Source: an uncultured Anaerolineales bacterium (GTDB taxonomy: Bacteria; Chloroflexota; Anaerolineae; Anaerolineales; UBA4823). From it: a stretch of 64,000 bases of DNA. Location: the NCBI GenBank assembly GCA_937928795.1, contig CALFWB010000059.1, forward strand, positions 27,030 through 91,029, written 5' to 3'. Below the pieces are notes generated by a model. That model was not told the DNA's origin. It saw only the letters and a program-made list of their open reading frames with translations, and made no database searches. Below, piece by piece: positions 1 through 7,804 of this stretch; the first letter of the stretch is position 1; the number at the start of each line of letters is the position of its first letter. The position numbers and the translations under genes were made by a program.

Positions 1-1
1 C

Positions 2-601
2 ACAGGGGCAATTTTAGAAAGGATACCCATTGCAGTGGGGGAAGAAAACACCTTCCATCGTGCTGTTGCAGCTTCGGGAATTTGCGATATTGTTGAGACT
101 GCGCAACGCGGGTTTATCGAATTCGGTTTTCTCGGTGGCGCGCAAATCGATCGCTATGGCAATTTGAACAGTACGGTCATCGGTGACTATGCGCGTCCTA
201 AGGTGCGTTTGCCCGGCAGCGGCGGTGCGAATGATGTCGGTTCGCATTGTTGGAGGACAATCATCATCATGCGCCATGACCGCAAACGCTTTGTGGAAAA
301 GGTGGACTTTATCACAACCCCCGGCTATTTGGATGGTCCGGGTGGGCGAGAGCGGGCTGGTTTGCCGCCAAATACAGGTCCCTATCGGGTGGTGACCAAC
401 CTGGCGGTTTTGGGTTTTCACCCAGAGAGTAAGGAAATGATGTTGTTGGCAACGCAGCCGGGCGTCACAGTGGAACAAGTGATTGCTGAAACGGGTTTTA
501 GGCTGCTGCTTGCCGAAAAAATTGAAGAAAATCCTCCACCGACGAAGGAGGAACTACGCATCTTGCGCGAGGAGGTAGATAAAGAGAGGTTTTATATATA
601 G
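2..601 (+). CDS. CoA-transferase family I, subunit B (3' part)
   Basis: This is the C-terminal 199 residues of a glutaconate/3-oxoacid CoA-transferase beta-type subunit. The frame is open to the left window edge, so the real start lies outside; the ATG-like start in the ORF track is a GTG inside the protein. It aligns by eye with the complete paralogue at 47632-48402 from about that protein's residue 53, sharing GGAQIDR, VIGDY and PKVRLPGSGG blocks. Family members move CoA between an acyl-CoA donor and a carboxylic acid as an A/B heteromer in the cytoplasm. The catalytic Glu of the B subunit would lie just upstream of the window and cannot be checked. The A subunit probably lies upstream too. 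The substrate cannot be fixed; IpdB-like or PcaJ-like roles are both possible. Confidence 0.85.
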   Translation, partial: TGAILERIPIAVGEENTFHRAVAASGICDIVETAQRGFIEFGFLGGAQIDRYGNLNSTVIGDYARPKVRLPGSGGANDVGSHCWRTIIIMRHDRKRFVEKVDFITTPGYLDGPGGRERAGLPPNTGPYRVVTNLAVLGFHPESKEMMLLATQPGVTVEQVIAETGFRLLLAEKIEENPPPTKEELRILREEVDKERFYI

Positions 602-798
602 GGATGTCCAATCGGTGGGAGGGCAAAATCATGTCGCTCACAAGGAGGCTGCTTAGCTTAGATGGTCAGGACAATAGGATAAACCACCAGGCCACAAGGA
701 TACAAAGGACGTTCAACAGATATTCTTGGTCTATTCCTTGGCGCCCTTGTGGTGAGTTTCTTTGCACCCTCACCAGGGTGATTGGGGAATGTATCTTG
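602..798. other. Intergenic spacer with imperfect inverted repeats
   Basis: This convergent spacer lies between the CoA-transferase and the OCD-family gene. It holds an imperfect inverted repeat (CACCAGGCCACAAGG near 684 and CCTTGTGGTG near 745) and a small hairpin CACCCT-cacc-AGGGTG at 765-780. No Thr-rich or other recognisable protein is seen, and the short ORF of the track here looks spurious. It may act as a transcript end for one or both genes, but no T-run follows the hairpin. Confidence 0.35.
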
Positions 799-1779
799 CT
801 ATAAGGGTAGCTCCACGCCTAGTCCCATCTCTTTTGCCCGTTGGAAGATAGTCGGCGCAACGGCTATATCATCCAGTGCTAGGCCTAGGTTCATCGCCAT
901 GGTGCGCTCGGTCGCAGATTGGCGTGCGGCTTTTTTGCCTGCCACGATTTCTCCGAGATCGGCATATGGTTGAGGAGTTTCCTTGAAGTATCCAATCGTG
1001 CGATAATACTCCATTTGGGCTAAATCGTCGGTTGTGAATTTATCTATTTGGGCTAGGGCTTCTCCCTTCCAATAGGAGTCGTAATCCACAGCACTGGCAA
1101 AAGCGCCGGGTTGAAGCCAGTCTTTTTCAATGGTTGGGGTTGGGTTTTTGAGGATCGGTCCGGCAGTGACCACAATATCGCTCTGGGTGACGGCTGCTTG
1201 GGAATTTGTTACCCCGATAAACTCAATGGTTGGGAATTTTTGGCGCATTTCGGCGAGGAACTTTTCTTGAGCTTGGGGAAGAATATCATAAGCATAGACC
1301 CGTTCGATCGGGAATAGGGTAGCCATTGCCTCTGTGTGTGTTCGACCTTGCACGCCACAACCGAGGATGCCTAAAGTCTTCGAGTCGGGGCGAGCAAGAT
1401 ATTTAGCCGAGAGCGCCGAAGCTGCGCCAGTGCGATAAGCGGTAATCCATGTACAATCCATTACGGCATACGGGAGGCCTGTTTCTTCGTCATTTAAGAT
1501 CAACAGCCCAGATATGTATGGAAGCCCCTTTTTCGGATTATCGGGATAACCACTAACCCACTTTACCCCTGCCGCATAGAGCGAGGGGATGTAGGCGGGC
1601 ATAGCGTGAATGAAGGCGTTCGGTAAGGTATGGATGCCTAGTTTGGGAGGCAGTTCTACCTTCCCTTCGCCTTTTTCACGAAAGGCTTTTTCCAATAAAT
1701 CAATAATTGTGGGCAGGTCTAAAGCGACTTTCTCGACATCTTGGCGAGAGAGATAGAGGAAATGCAAATTGCTCGTCAT
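799..1779 (-). CDS. Ornithine cyclodeaminase/mu-crystallin family protein
   Basis: A 326-residue NAD(P)-dependent enzyme of the OCD/mu-crystallin family, which includes ornithine cyclodeaminase, alanine dehydrogenase of the archaeal type and ketimine reductases. The dinucleotide-binding motif GILGCGVQGR is at residues 137-146. The conserved substrate region GVKWVSGYP (about 71-79) and the TAYRTGA segment (about 113-119) are present, and the length is typical. An AGGAGGTAA ribosome binding site lies directly upstream of the ATG. It follows the thiolase gene by about 25 bases and is probably the last gene of the minus-strand run from the ABC transporter. Family assignment is secure; the reaction is not, because family members differ widely in substrate. 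Confidence 0.85.
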   Translation of the reverse strand: MTSNLHFLYLSRQDVEKVALDLPTIIDLLEKAFREKGEGKVELPPKLGIHTLPNAFIHAMPAYIPSLYAAGVKWVSGYPDNPKKGLPYISGLLILNDEETGLPYAVMDCTWITAYRTGAASALSAKYLARPDSKTLGILGCGVQGRTHTEAMATLFPIERVYAYDILPQAQEKFLAEMRQKFPTIEFIGVTNSQAAVTQSDIVVTAGPILKNPTPTIEKDWLQPGAFASAVDYDSYWKGEALAQIDKFTTDDLAQMEYYRTIGYFKETPQPYADLGEIVAGKKAARQSATERTMAMNLGLALDDIAVAPTIFQRAKEMGLGVELPL

Positions 1780-1803
1780 CTCACGTTACCTCCTGAAAGC
1801 TGT

Positions 1804-3027
1804 TTATTCATCCAACCATTCTACAATGGTGGCTTCTCCTTGCCCAACACCGACGCACAAGGTTGCCAATCCATAAAATGGACGGCGGGCGGTTGGAGCG
1901 CGGCGACGCATCTCGTGAAGCAGGGTAGTCATGATGCGTGCCCCAGAGCATCCCAAGGGGTGCCCTAAGGCAATGGCACCGCCGTTGACGTTTGTAATTT
2001 CGTGCGCCAAGCCTAATTCTTCCATCACCACAAGGGACTGAATGGCGAAGGCTTCGTTGAGCTCAATCAGTTGGATATCTTGAATCGAAAGGCCGGCGCG
2101 TTGGAGGGCTTTTTGGGTAGCGGGGACAGGGCCGATGCCCATAATGCGCGGCGACACACCGGCTGCGGCGGAAGTGATGATGCGGGCTATCGGTTTTAAG
2201 CCCAGTTCAGTCGCTTTTTCTCGGCTGGTGAGCAAAAGCGCAGCCGCACCGTCATTTAATCCCGATGAATTGCCGGCTGTGACCGTGCCGCCTGAGCGAA
2301 ATGCTGGCTTGAGGCGAGCTAGTGACTCCATGGACGTATCTCGGCGCGGGCGTTCATCAGTTGTTGCCAAAATTGGGTCGCCTTTGGGTTGCGGGATAGG
2401 CACCGGGGCAATTTCTTCGGCAAATTTACCGCTATCGATGGCGGCAATAGCACGTTGATGGCTAGCAAGGGCAAACGCATCTTGTTTCTCACGCGTGAGA
2501 TGGGGATATTGTTCTGCCAAATTTTCGGCGGTTTCGCCCATCGATTCAGTGCCGTAGAGCGCTTGCATTTGGGGGTTGGGGTAGCGCCAGCCTAGGGCGG
2601 TATCCCATGCGGTTAGGTTGCCGAAGGCAAAAGGCTTTTCAGCTTTTGGGATGGAATAAGGAGCGCGTGACATGCTTTCTACACCCCCAGCGATAAAGAC
2701 CTCCCCTTCACCGCTTTTGATGGCGCGAGCAGCTTGATTGATAGCCGCTAAGCCGCTTGCGCATAGCCGATTGATCGTCACTCCGGCAACCTGCACCGGG
2801 AAGCCGGCCAATAAAAGTGCCATACGGGCTATATTGCGATTGTCTTCGCCAGCTTGGTTGGCACAACCGAGATAAACTTCTTCAACTAGCGCCGGGTCGA
2901 TGCGCGTGCGTTCAATGAGAGCTTTCAAGATGTGGGCAGCAAGATCGTCTGGGCGAACGGAAGCGAGGATTCCTCCTAGAGCACCGATGGGTGTGCGCAC
3001 AGCGTCGATAATCACTGCTTCTGGCAT
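1804..3027 (-). CDS. Acetyl-CoA acyltransferase, 3-oxoadipyl-CoA thiolase-like
   Basis: A 407-residue type I thiolase that cleaves a 3-oxoacyl-CoA with CoA to acetyl-CoA. The nucleophilic Cys sits in NRLCASG, the catalytic His in [11 protein letters not shown], and the second Cys in LCVGVGQG. The block [12 protein letters not shown] followed by ARMALLLAG is characteristic of PcaF/PaaJ-type 3-oxoadipyl-CoA thiolases. I chose ATG at 3027, which has AGAAAGGATGG ten bases upstream; the longer ORF uses a TTG inside the preceding gene and adds no family sequence. It is co-directional with the OCD-family gene and with ogt. The nearby CoA-transferase subunit B would fit a 3-oxoadipate-like step, but no ring-cleavage genes are visible, so the substrate stays open. 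Confidence 0.88.
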   Translation of the reverse strand: MPEAVIIDAVRTPIGALGGILASVRPDDLAAHILKALIERTRIDPALVEEVYLGCANQAGEDNRNIARMALLLAGFPVQVAGVTINRLCASGLAAINQAARAIKSGEGEVFIAGGVESMSRAPYSIPKAEKPFAFGNLTAWDTALGWRYPNPQMQALYGTESMGETAENLAEQYPHLTREKQDAFALASHQRAIAAIDSGKFAEEIAPVPIPQPKGDPILATTDERPRRDTSMESLARLKPAFRSGGTVTAGNSSGLNDGAAALLLTSREKATELGLKPIARIITSAAAGVSPRIMGIGPVPATQKALQRAGLSIQDIQLIELNEAFAIQSLVVMEELGLAHEITNVNGGAIALGHPLGCSGARIMTTLLHEMRRRAPTARRPFYGLATLCVGVGQGEATIVEWLDE

Positions 3028-3056
3028 GGGTTTACCATCCTTTCTGTAGGAAAATT

Positions 3057-3593
3057 TCAAATACTTACCCCTTCTAGTCTTAATAGGCGTGCCTTGGTTT
3101 CTAAGCCATCCGGCGCGCTATAGCCATGAAGAGAACCATTGCGGCTGATTACGCGATGACAAGGGATAATGATCGGTATCGGATTGTGCGCTTCGACCTG
3201 TCCAACGGCGCGTGCTGCGCCTGGTTTACCAATCTCGCTAGCAATTTCGCCGTAGGTCTTAACTTGCCCATAAGGGATCGCAAACGTGCGGCGTAGGACT
3301 TGCTCTTGGAAGGGGGTGAGTCTTCGCCAATCAATTGGCAAGCTAAAAGCTCGGAGCCTGCCGTGGAAGTAGGCTTCTAATTGTTCAATTGCTTGTTGCA
3401 AAAGGAGCGATGGGGCTCGTTGAGGGATAAATCCTCTGAGGCGCAAGCTTTCTTCAAACACTTCTGGATGAGTTTGCATCTCAAGGAAAGCTAAGCCAGC
3501 TTCAGAAGCTGCCAGCCCAATTTGCCCAAAAGGGGTTTGAGAAAGATAAGCGACCGACAGACTGAGTGGATGAGAAATGACTTTGGATTGCAT
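3057..3593 (-). CDS. ogt: Methylated-DNA--protein-cysteine methyltransferase
   Basis: A 178-residue O6-alkylguanine-DNA alkyltransferase. It repairs O6-methylguanine by transferring the alkyl group to its own cysteine and is inactivated in doing so. The active site IIPCHRVIS is present near the C-terminus, preceded by the DNA-binding helix block [12 protein letters not shown] and the GAARAVG segment. The start at the ATG (3593) is preferred over the upstream TTG because GGAG lies eight bases before it. The gene sits directly downstream of the ABC-2 permease with a gap of only 16 bases, so it is probably co-transcribed with the exporter. It could equally be called MGMT/Ada-C type. Confidence 0.93.
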   Translation of the reverse strand: MQSKVISHPLSLSVAYLSQTPFGQIGLAASEAGLAFLEMQTHPEVFEESLRLRGFIPQRAPSLLLQQAIEQLEAYFHGRLRAFSLPIDWRRLTPFQEQVLRRTFAIPYGQVKTYGEIASEIGKPGAARAVGQVEAHNPIPIIIPCHRVISRNGSLHGYSAPDGLETKARLLRLEGVSI

Positions 3594-3609
3594 GTTTTGC
3601 TCCAAAAGC

Positions 3610-4485
3610 TCAATAGTTGGTTACGGTGTCAATAAGCCCTAATTCTCTGGCTCGGTGCTCGCAGGCTCGAAAGACGAGGATGGAAATGATGGCAAACAGA
3701 AAGGTTAGGGCGACCAAGATCAAATAAAGTTCGCTATTTGAGAAACTCTGTAAGGTAGGGAAGCTGGAAGCAACTTTGCCTACTAGTAAACGGCGCAGAA
3801 GTTCGAGCCAATAGGTAATAGGCATAAGAAAACCGATCGGGCGCAGATAGGCAGGTAAGACTTCCAGAGGGAAAATGGCTCCACTGAAAAGGTAAAGTGC
3901 TCCGGCTACTGCCTCGCCGACGCCGAACATGTGGTGGACGAGGAGGAGCATGACCCCGGCTAGAGTCAAACCCATTAGGGCTAACATCATGACTCCGGTG
4001 AAGAGCGTTAGGAGGAAAAAGCTCCAATTGACTTGATCGATGTCGATTGAAATTTTGAGAAACAGCACGCCAAAAAGAATGGTCACGAAAACAGAAATGG
4101 AGGCAATGATGAAGCGCGCTACCCCGCGACCAAGCAGGTAAGACGGAAAGTGTACTGGGGCGGTATAGATGTATTTCATGGTTTTATAATGCTCACGATC
4201 GTCAATCACTGCCCAAGAGATGCCGGTCATGACATGCCCGACATACATATAGAAAGCATTTCCTAGGTAAATATAAGGGAAGATTGGTGATTCAAAATCG
4301 GCTTGGGTAATAACGCTATACATGATGACCAAAATGGCAGCGCTGGAAAGCGGTTTGATCAGCGAGTAAATAGCAAAGAGGAACGGGTCAGCCCAGTTCG
4401 ATTCGATTTGCCAGCCAAGCCAAGTCGCTAAGCGAAAGGAGCGCCAGAAGATAGGTGCGGAAGATAACAAGCGCGTAGTTTTCAT
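3610..4485 (-). CDS. ABC-2 type transporter permease
   Basis: A 291-residue integral membrane protein with about six hydrophobic segments, in line with ABC-2 (DrrB/NodJ-type) permeases. It has a long N-terminal amphipathic stretch, a run of helices near residues 35-65, 110-200 and 225-285, and the loop YLFSGAIFPLEVLP typical of ABC-2 exporters before the last helices. It is the second permease of a three-gene cassette (ATPase, permease, permease), all on the minus strand with tight spacing. Such cassettes export drugs, lipids or polysaccharides from the cytoplasm; nothing here fixes the substrate. The Pro in FPLEVLP and the length match the family. Confidence 0.85.
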   Translation of the reverse strand: MKTTRLLSSAPIFWRSFRLATWLGWQIESNWADPFLFAIYSLIKPLSSAAILVIMYSVITQADFESPIFPYIYLGNAFYMYVGHVMTGISWAVIDDREHYKTMKYIYTAPVHFPSYLLGRGVARFIIASISVFVTILFGVLFLKISIDIDQVNWSFFLLTLFTGVMMLALMGLTLAGVMLLLVHHMFGVGEAVAGALYLFSGAIFPLEVLPAYLRPIGFLMPITYWLELLRRLLVGKVASSFPTLQSFSNSELYLILVALTFLFAIISILVFRACEHRARELGLIDTVTNY

Positions 4486-4500
4486 TTTTTTGAGTCGGTT

Positions 4501-5346
4501 TCACCGGCGTGATTCGGTTAATCGCCCTTCGCGAATGGCAAGTTTTTCCATGTAGTTTAGCAACCAATGGGCGCCGAGAAGGAAAATGCCGCACAAAACC
4601 AGCAAGCCGATCACTTCATCGCGCACATCCAGGAAGCCAAATTGAGCAGCGGAAGGGAAAACAAGCTGACGCATAGCATCTAATCCTAAGGTTAATGGGA
4701 TCAGAGAAGCGCTGAGCGCAATCCAGAACCCGAGATTTTTGACCGGAAAATAAAAGCCGGAGATCAGGTAGATCGGCTCTTGGGCAAGGTTGGCTAAATG
4801 CCACGCTTCACGGCTGAGCAATAGAAAAAGAGAAGCCGACATCATCCCTAAACCATAGAGCGCCGTCATGGTCAAGAAGAACACGAGAGTTAGCAGTCCA
4901 AAGTTGGCAACCATAAAACGCACCTGAAAGATCCACCCACCGATGACCAAGATCACGATTGCGCGCAAGAGGGTTGCAACCATACCACCCAGCGCCATGC
5001 CGAGCAAGATGGCCATCATCGAGTTGGGAGCCATGATATAGAGAGCTAAATTTCCTTGCTCCTTTTCCCAATACAACTGGCTGGACATGCTCCATAGAAC
5101 GTTCAGCCAGAAGGCGGTCATGGCGCCACCCATTACGACGAATCCGATATATTCTTCCGGTGCACCAATGGCTCGGTAGACAAAGACATAAGCGGCAACA
5201 CCCAAAATTGGCAGAAAGATATCAAAAAACATCCACGATTTTTCGCGCTGCTGTCCGATGATGCGCGGGTAAGCGCGGGCGATAACAGTTTTGAAGAATA
5301 ATTTCCAGCCACTAGCTTTCGGCATGGCTAGCGCCGTTTGTGCCAC
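4501..5346 (-). CDS. ABC-2 type transporter permease
   Basis: A 281-residue polytopic membrane protein of the ABC-2 family with about six transmembrane segments and the motif YLISGFYFPVKNLG before the last pair. I chose the GTG at 5346 because GGAGGAG stands seven bases upstream. The ORF-track start at 5391 lies deeper in the ATPase gene and has no binding site. With this start the gene overlaps the ATPase gene by 35 bases, which suggests translational coupling. Together with the other permease it would form a heterodimeric exporter channel driven by the upstream ATPase. The substrate is unknown. Confidence 0.83.
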   Translation of the reverse strand: MAQTALAMPKASGWKLFFKTVIARAYPRIIGQQREKSWMFFDIFLPILGVAAYVFVYRAIGAPEEYIGFVVMGGAMTAFWLNVLWSMSSQLYWEKEQGNLALYIMAPNSMMAILLGMALGGMVATLLRAIVILVIGGWIFQVRFMVANFGLLTLVFFLTMTALYGLGMMSASLFLLLSREAWHLANLAQEPIYLISGFYFPVKNLGFWIALSASLIPLTLGLDAMRQLVFPSAAQFGFLDVRDEVIGLLVLCGIFLLGAHWLLNYMEKLAIREGRLTESRR

Positions 5347-6337
5347 GTTCGATCTCCTCCATGCTTTTGCCGACCAGGTCAACGAAAACATCCTCCAGAG
5401 TAGGTTCGCGTTTTTGCAGGTTAATAATGCGCACTTGGTTTTCCGTCAAGGTATTAACCACAGCGGCAAGAGTTTCATCTCGGTCGAGGATGAGATCAAG
5501 GATTGCGTAGCCATCGCGGGGCTTGACACCGAATTTGCGAACTCCATGGATGGATTGAAGGTGTTGGGGATAAGGACTCGTGACTTGACTGACTTCCAGA
5601 TGGTAAATGGCTTCGCGCTGCAGACGGTACTTTAGTGACGCGGGTGTGTCACAAGCCAAGACGCGCCCCTTGTTGATAATGGCGACTCGGTCGCATAATT
5701 CTTCAGCTTCTGCCATGTAATGGGTGGTTAGAAGGATGGTGCGTTCTGGGTGTTCATCTAGCCATTGGCGGATAAAGCGGCGCACATCTCGGGATGCGCC
5801 AACATCCAAGCCCAGGGTAGGTTCGTCCAGAAATAAGACTTGCGGGTCGGTGAGAAAGCCGCGCACGATATTCATCTTTTGGCGCAAGCCGGTTGATAAA
5901 TCCGAGGATTTGGTATTTATCCGATCGGCTAAGCCAACGATCTCGAGGAGTTGGGCAATGCGCCGATTAGCCTCTTTGGAGCTGAGTCCATAGAATTGAG
6001 CAAACATCCAGAGGTTTTCGCGCACGGTGAGCAAACCGTATCCGGAAGATTCCCCGCCAGAGACCATGTTGATGATCGGTCGAATTTTATGCGCTTCCTT
6101 AACCACGTCATAGCCGCAGACAAGAGCGGTTCCGCTAGTAGGCGCAAGTAGGGTGGTTAGGATCTTAATCAACGTCGTCTTCCCGGCGCCGTTCGGGCCA
6201 AGCAAGCCAAACAATTCCCCTTGATGAACCTCTAAGGAGACATCCTGCAGAGCAACTAATTGTTTAGCAGTGCTCTTCTTGCTGCCACGAATTTTGTAAA
6301 CGCGACCGAGATGATTGGTTTGAATTGCAAAATTCAT
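5312..6337 (-). CDS. ABC transporter ATP-binding protein (ABC-2 exporter)
   Basis: A 341-residue ATPase that powers the two adjacent ABC-2 permeases. The Walker A motif is GPNGAGKTT, the signature is LSTGLRQKMN and the Walker B is VLFLDEPTLGLD, followed by the H-loop ILLTTHYMAEAEEL. The long C-terminal extension after the H-loop, ending around the EPTLEDVFVDLVG block, is typical of DrrA/CcmA-type exporter ATPases. No clear Shine-Dalgarno sequence precedes the ATG, only an A-rich stretch. It heads a minus-strand run of up to six genes (ATPase, two permeases, ogt, thiolase, OCD). The exporter's substrate cannot be read from the sequence. Confidence 0.93.
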   Translation of the reverse strand: MNFAIQTNHLGRVYKIRGSKKSTAKQLVALQDVSLEVHQGELFGLLGPNGAGKTTLIKILTTLLAPTSGTALVCGYDVVKEAHKIRPIINMVSGGESSGYGLLTVRENLWMFAQFYGLSSKEANRRIAQLLEIVGLADRINTKSSDLSTGLRQKMNIVRGFLTDPQVLFLDEPTLGLDVGASRDVRRFIRQWLDEHPERTILLTTHYMAEAEELCDRVAIINKGRVLACDTPASLKYRLQREAIYHLEVSQVTSPYPQHLQSIHGVRKFGVKPRDGYAILDLILDRDETLAAVVNTLTENQVRIINLQKREPTLEDVFVDLVGKSMEEIERGTNGASHAES

Positions 6338-6468
6338 CGTTTTTTAATCAAAACCTGCAAAATTGTTGGGTCAGCGTAGGTTAATCGTAGGTTAAGCGTC
6401 AAGCATTTCTCGGTGAAGTTTGATAAACTCAACATCGAAGGGCGATTTCTCTTCTTCTCCTCCTTAGA

Positions 6469-6497
6469 GAGAGCCGGAAGCGGCGTATCCGGCTCTC
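6469..6497. terminator. Perfect 10-bp hairpin between coiled-coil gene and ABC operon
   Basis: GAGAGCCGGA and TCCGGCTCTC form a perfect 10-bp stem with a nine-base loop. It lies between the end of the 6609-7490 gene and the start of the ABC operon, where a transcript end is expected. No T-run follows on either strand, so an intrinsic terminator is not proven. Confidence 0.4.
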
Positions 6498-6608
6498 GCT
6501 GATTTAATGGGTTTACTTATCTGAGTTATCTTCATAGGTAGTCCTTTTTGACTGGCCGCAGGTAGAGTCGTTCGTTTGACTGCTCTCATCTTGTTCAAGC
6601 AGATGAAA

Positions 6609-7490
6609 TTACTCTTGCCTCAGCTCGTTGAAGCGCTCGAGTGCTTCTTCTGTGTAAAGCAGTGAGCCGTCCTTCTGCAAGATAACCCCCATCTCCTTTG
6701 CCAGCAGATCAGCTCCTTTCGTCATCTCGCGTCCAGCCGCAACGGGAATGACTTGTAACCCCGCTTTACTCAACAAGTCTGCCCTCCGCCTTGCCCGTCT
6801 GACATCGTTCTGGTCAATCACTCCAGAGACTTCGACCGCTAGCCAGAGCTCCTTGAGCCTCACTTTTTCTTCCCATGAGCGGTTCAAATGCCCACGTATC
6901 AGTAGGTCTAAGGAGATCAAGTCATTGCGCTCTTCATCGCTCAGGTTTGGCTCTATCCACTCAGTCCAGATGTCTTGGAGGTCAACAACTTGGGCTCGAG
7001 AAACAAGCTTTCCGAAGTAACTAAAGGCGCGTTGGCGAAAGCGTATTTCGAGCATGTCGCCGCGCAGTTCATCAACGTGGATGGAGATGATGTCAACGCG
7101 CTCCGTGAGTTTTTGAAGCTTTTCTTCGGTTTTCTTCTGGGCTTCGGTTAGCTCGATGATCGCCTGCTCCATGCGCGCAAAACGCTCTTCGTTTCGTTTC
7201 TGGGCTTCGGTCAGCTCGGCGACAGATTGCTCTAAGCGGGTGAGGCGTTCCTCGCTCCGTTTGTGCGCTTCGATTAATTCCTTCTGTCCTTCAGCTAGCT
7301 CAGCAACCGCTTGCTCAAGACGAGTGAGACGCTCTTCGGCGCGCTTATGGGCTTCCACTAGTTCGCGCACGGCTTGCGGCAATTCTAGCACATCAGGGGT
7401 TAATAACAAATGGCGCAGCTCCTCCCGCCATTCAGGGTGCTGATTGAGCAAGCGCACGAGGTCGTGGTAATCCGACACTTGAAAAGCCAT
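6609..7490 (-). CDS. Coiled-coil protein with C-terminal nuclease-like domain, function unknown
   Basis: A 293-residue protein that I do not recognise by name. Residues 46-137 are a coiled coil built of near-identical blocks starting EAHKR/EAQKR at residues 46, 74, 95 and 116; the spacing is 28, 21 and 21, i.e. whole heptads. The C-terminal half (about 150-293) contains DLLIRG, ELWLAVEVSGVID and a later GLQVIPVAAG segment. This resembles the PD-(D/E)XK-like fold seen in many uncharacterised coiled-coil proteins of Chloroflexota and cyanobacteria. However, the usual ExK is EVS here, so catalysis is doubtful. It is monocistronic and divergent from murJ. Repair, restriction-like or structural roles are all possible. 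Confidence 0.6.
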   Translation of the reverse strand: MAFQVSDYHDLVRLLNQHPEWREELRHLLLTPDVLELPQAVRELVEAHKRAEERLTRLEQAVAELAEGQKELIEAHKRSEERLTRLEQSVAELTEAQKRNEERFARMEQAIIELTEAQKKTEEKLQKLTERVDIISIHVDELRGDMLEIRFRQRAFSYFGKLVSRAQVVDLQDIWTEWIEPNLSDEERNDLISLDLLIRGHLNRSWEEKVRLKELWLAVEVSGVIDQNDVRRARRRADLLSKAGLQVIPVAAGREMTKGADLLAKEMGVILQKDGSLLYTEEALERFNELRQE

Positions 7491-7804
7491 GTTACATTTC
7501 CTGATTTTGATTATATCTCAAAAAAGTAGGTGATAAAGCTGCATTCAATAGGATTTCTCACTTGCTCGAGTGGCTTTATTAATCTAGCGAGGCAAACCGT
7601 TTGTCCTCTTTATTGAGACTGAATGCATACCGAGAGGTTTTCGATAGGTTGACTCCAAAAGTCGGCTTCAACCGACTGTTACGAGATGAGGAAGGGATTT
7701 TTCCTGCGCGGCTCTTAACCAGATTGAGGGGGGGTAGGCACTTAAGAAAAGAGGTACGGGAAGAACCAAAGAATGTCAAGAGGTTATCCTGTATAATCGA
7801 GAGA
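7491..7804. other. Divergent intergenic region upstream of murJ
   Basis: This spacer separates the coiled-coil gene (minus) from murJ (plus). The murJ reading frame happens to be open for 68 codons upstream (from a TTG at 7601), but this stretch is rich in charged residues and unlike MurJ. I treat it as non-coding. The clearest signal is the TATAAT at 7792-7797. Nothing else recognisable is seen. Confidence 0.45.
7792..7797 (+). promoter_or_regulatory. -10 box abutting the murJ start
   Basis: A perfect TATAAT ends seven bases before the chosen GTG start of murJ. No good -35 box is found 16-18 bases upstream. If used, transcription would begin at or next to the start codon, giving a leaderless mRNA. 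Confidence 0.5.

Noticed and set aside
14-478. 154-residue minus-strand ORF
   Set aside because: It lies antisense to the CoA-transferase B gene, which has clear family blocks; no recognisable domain.
604-804. 66-residue ORF in the first spacer
   Set aside because: It covers inverted repeats, has no ribosome binding site and no protein-like pattern.
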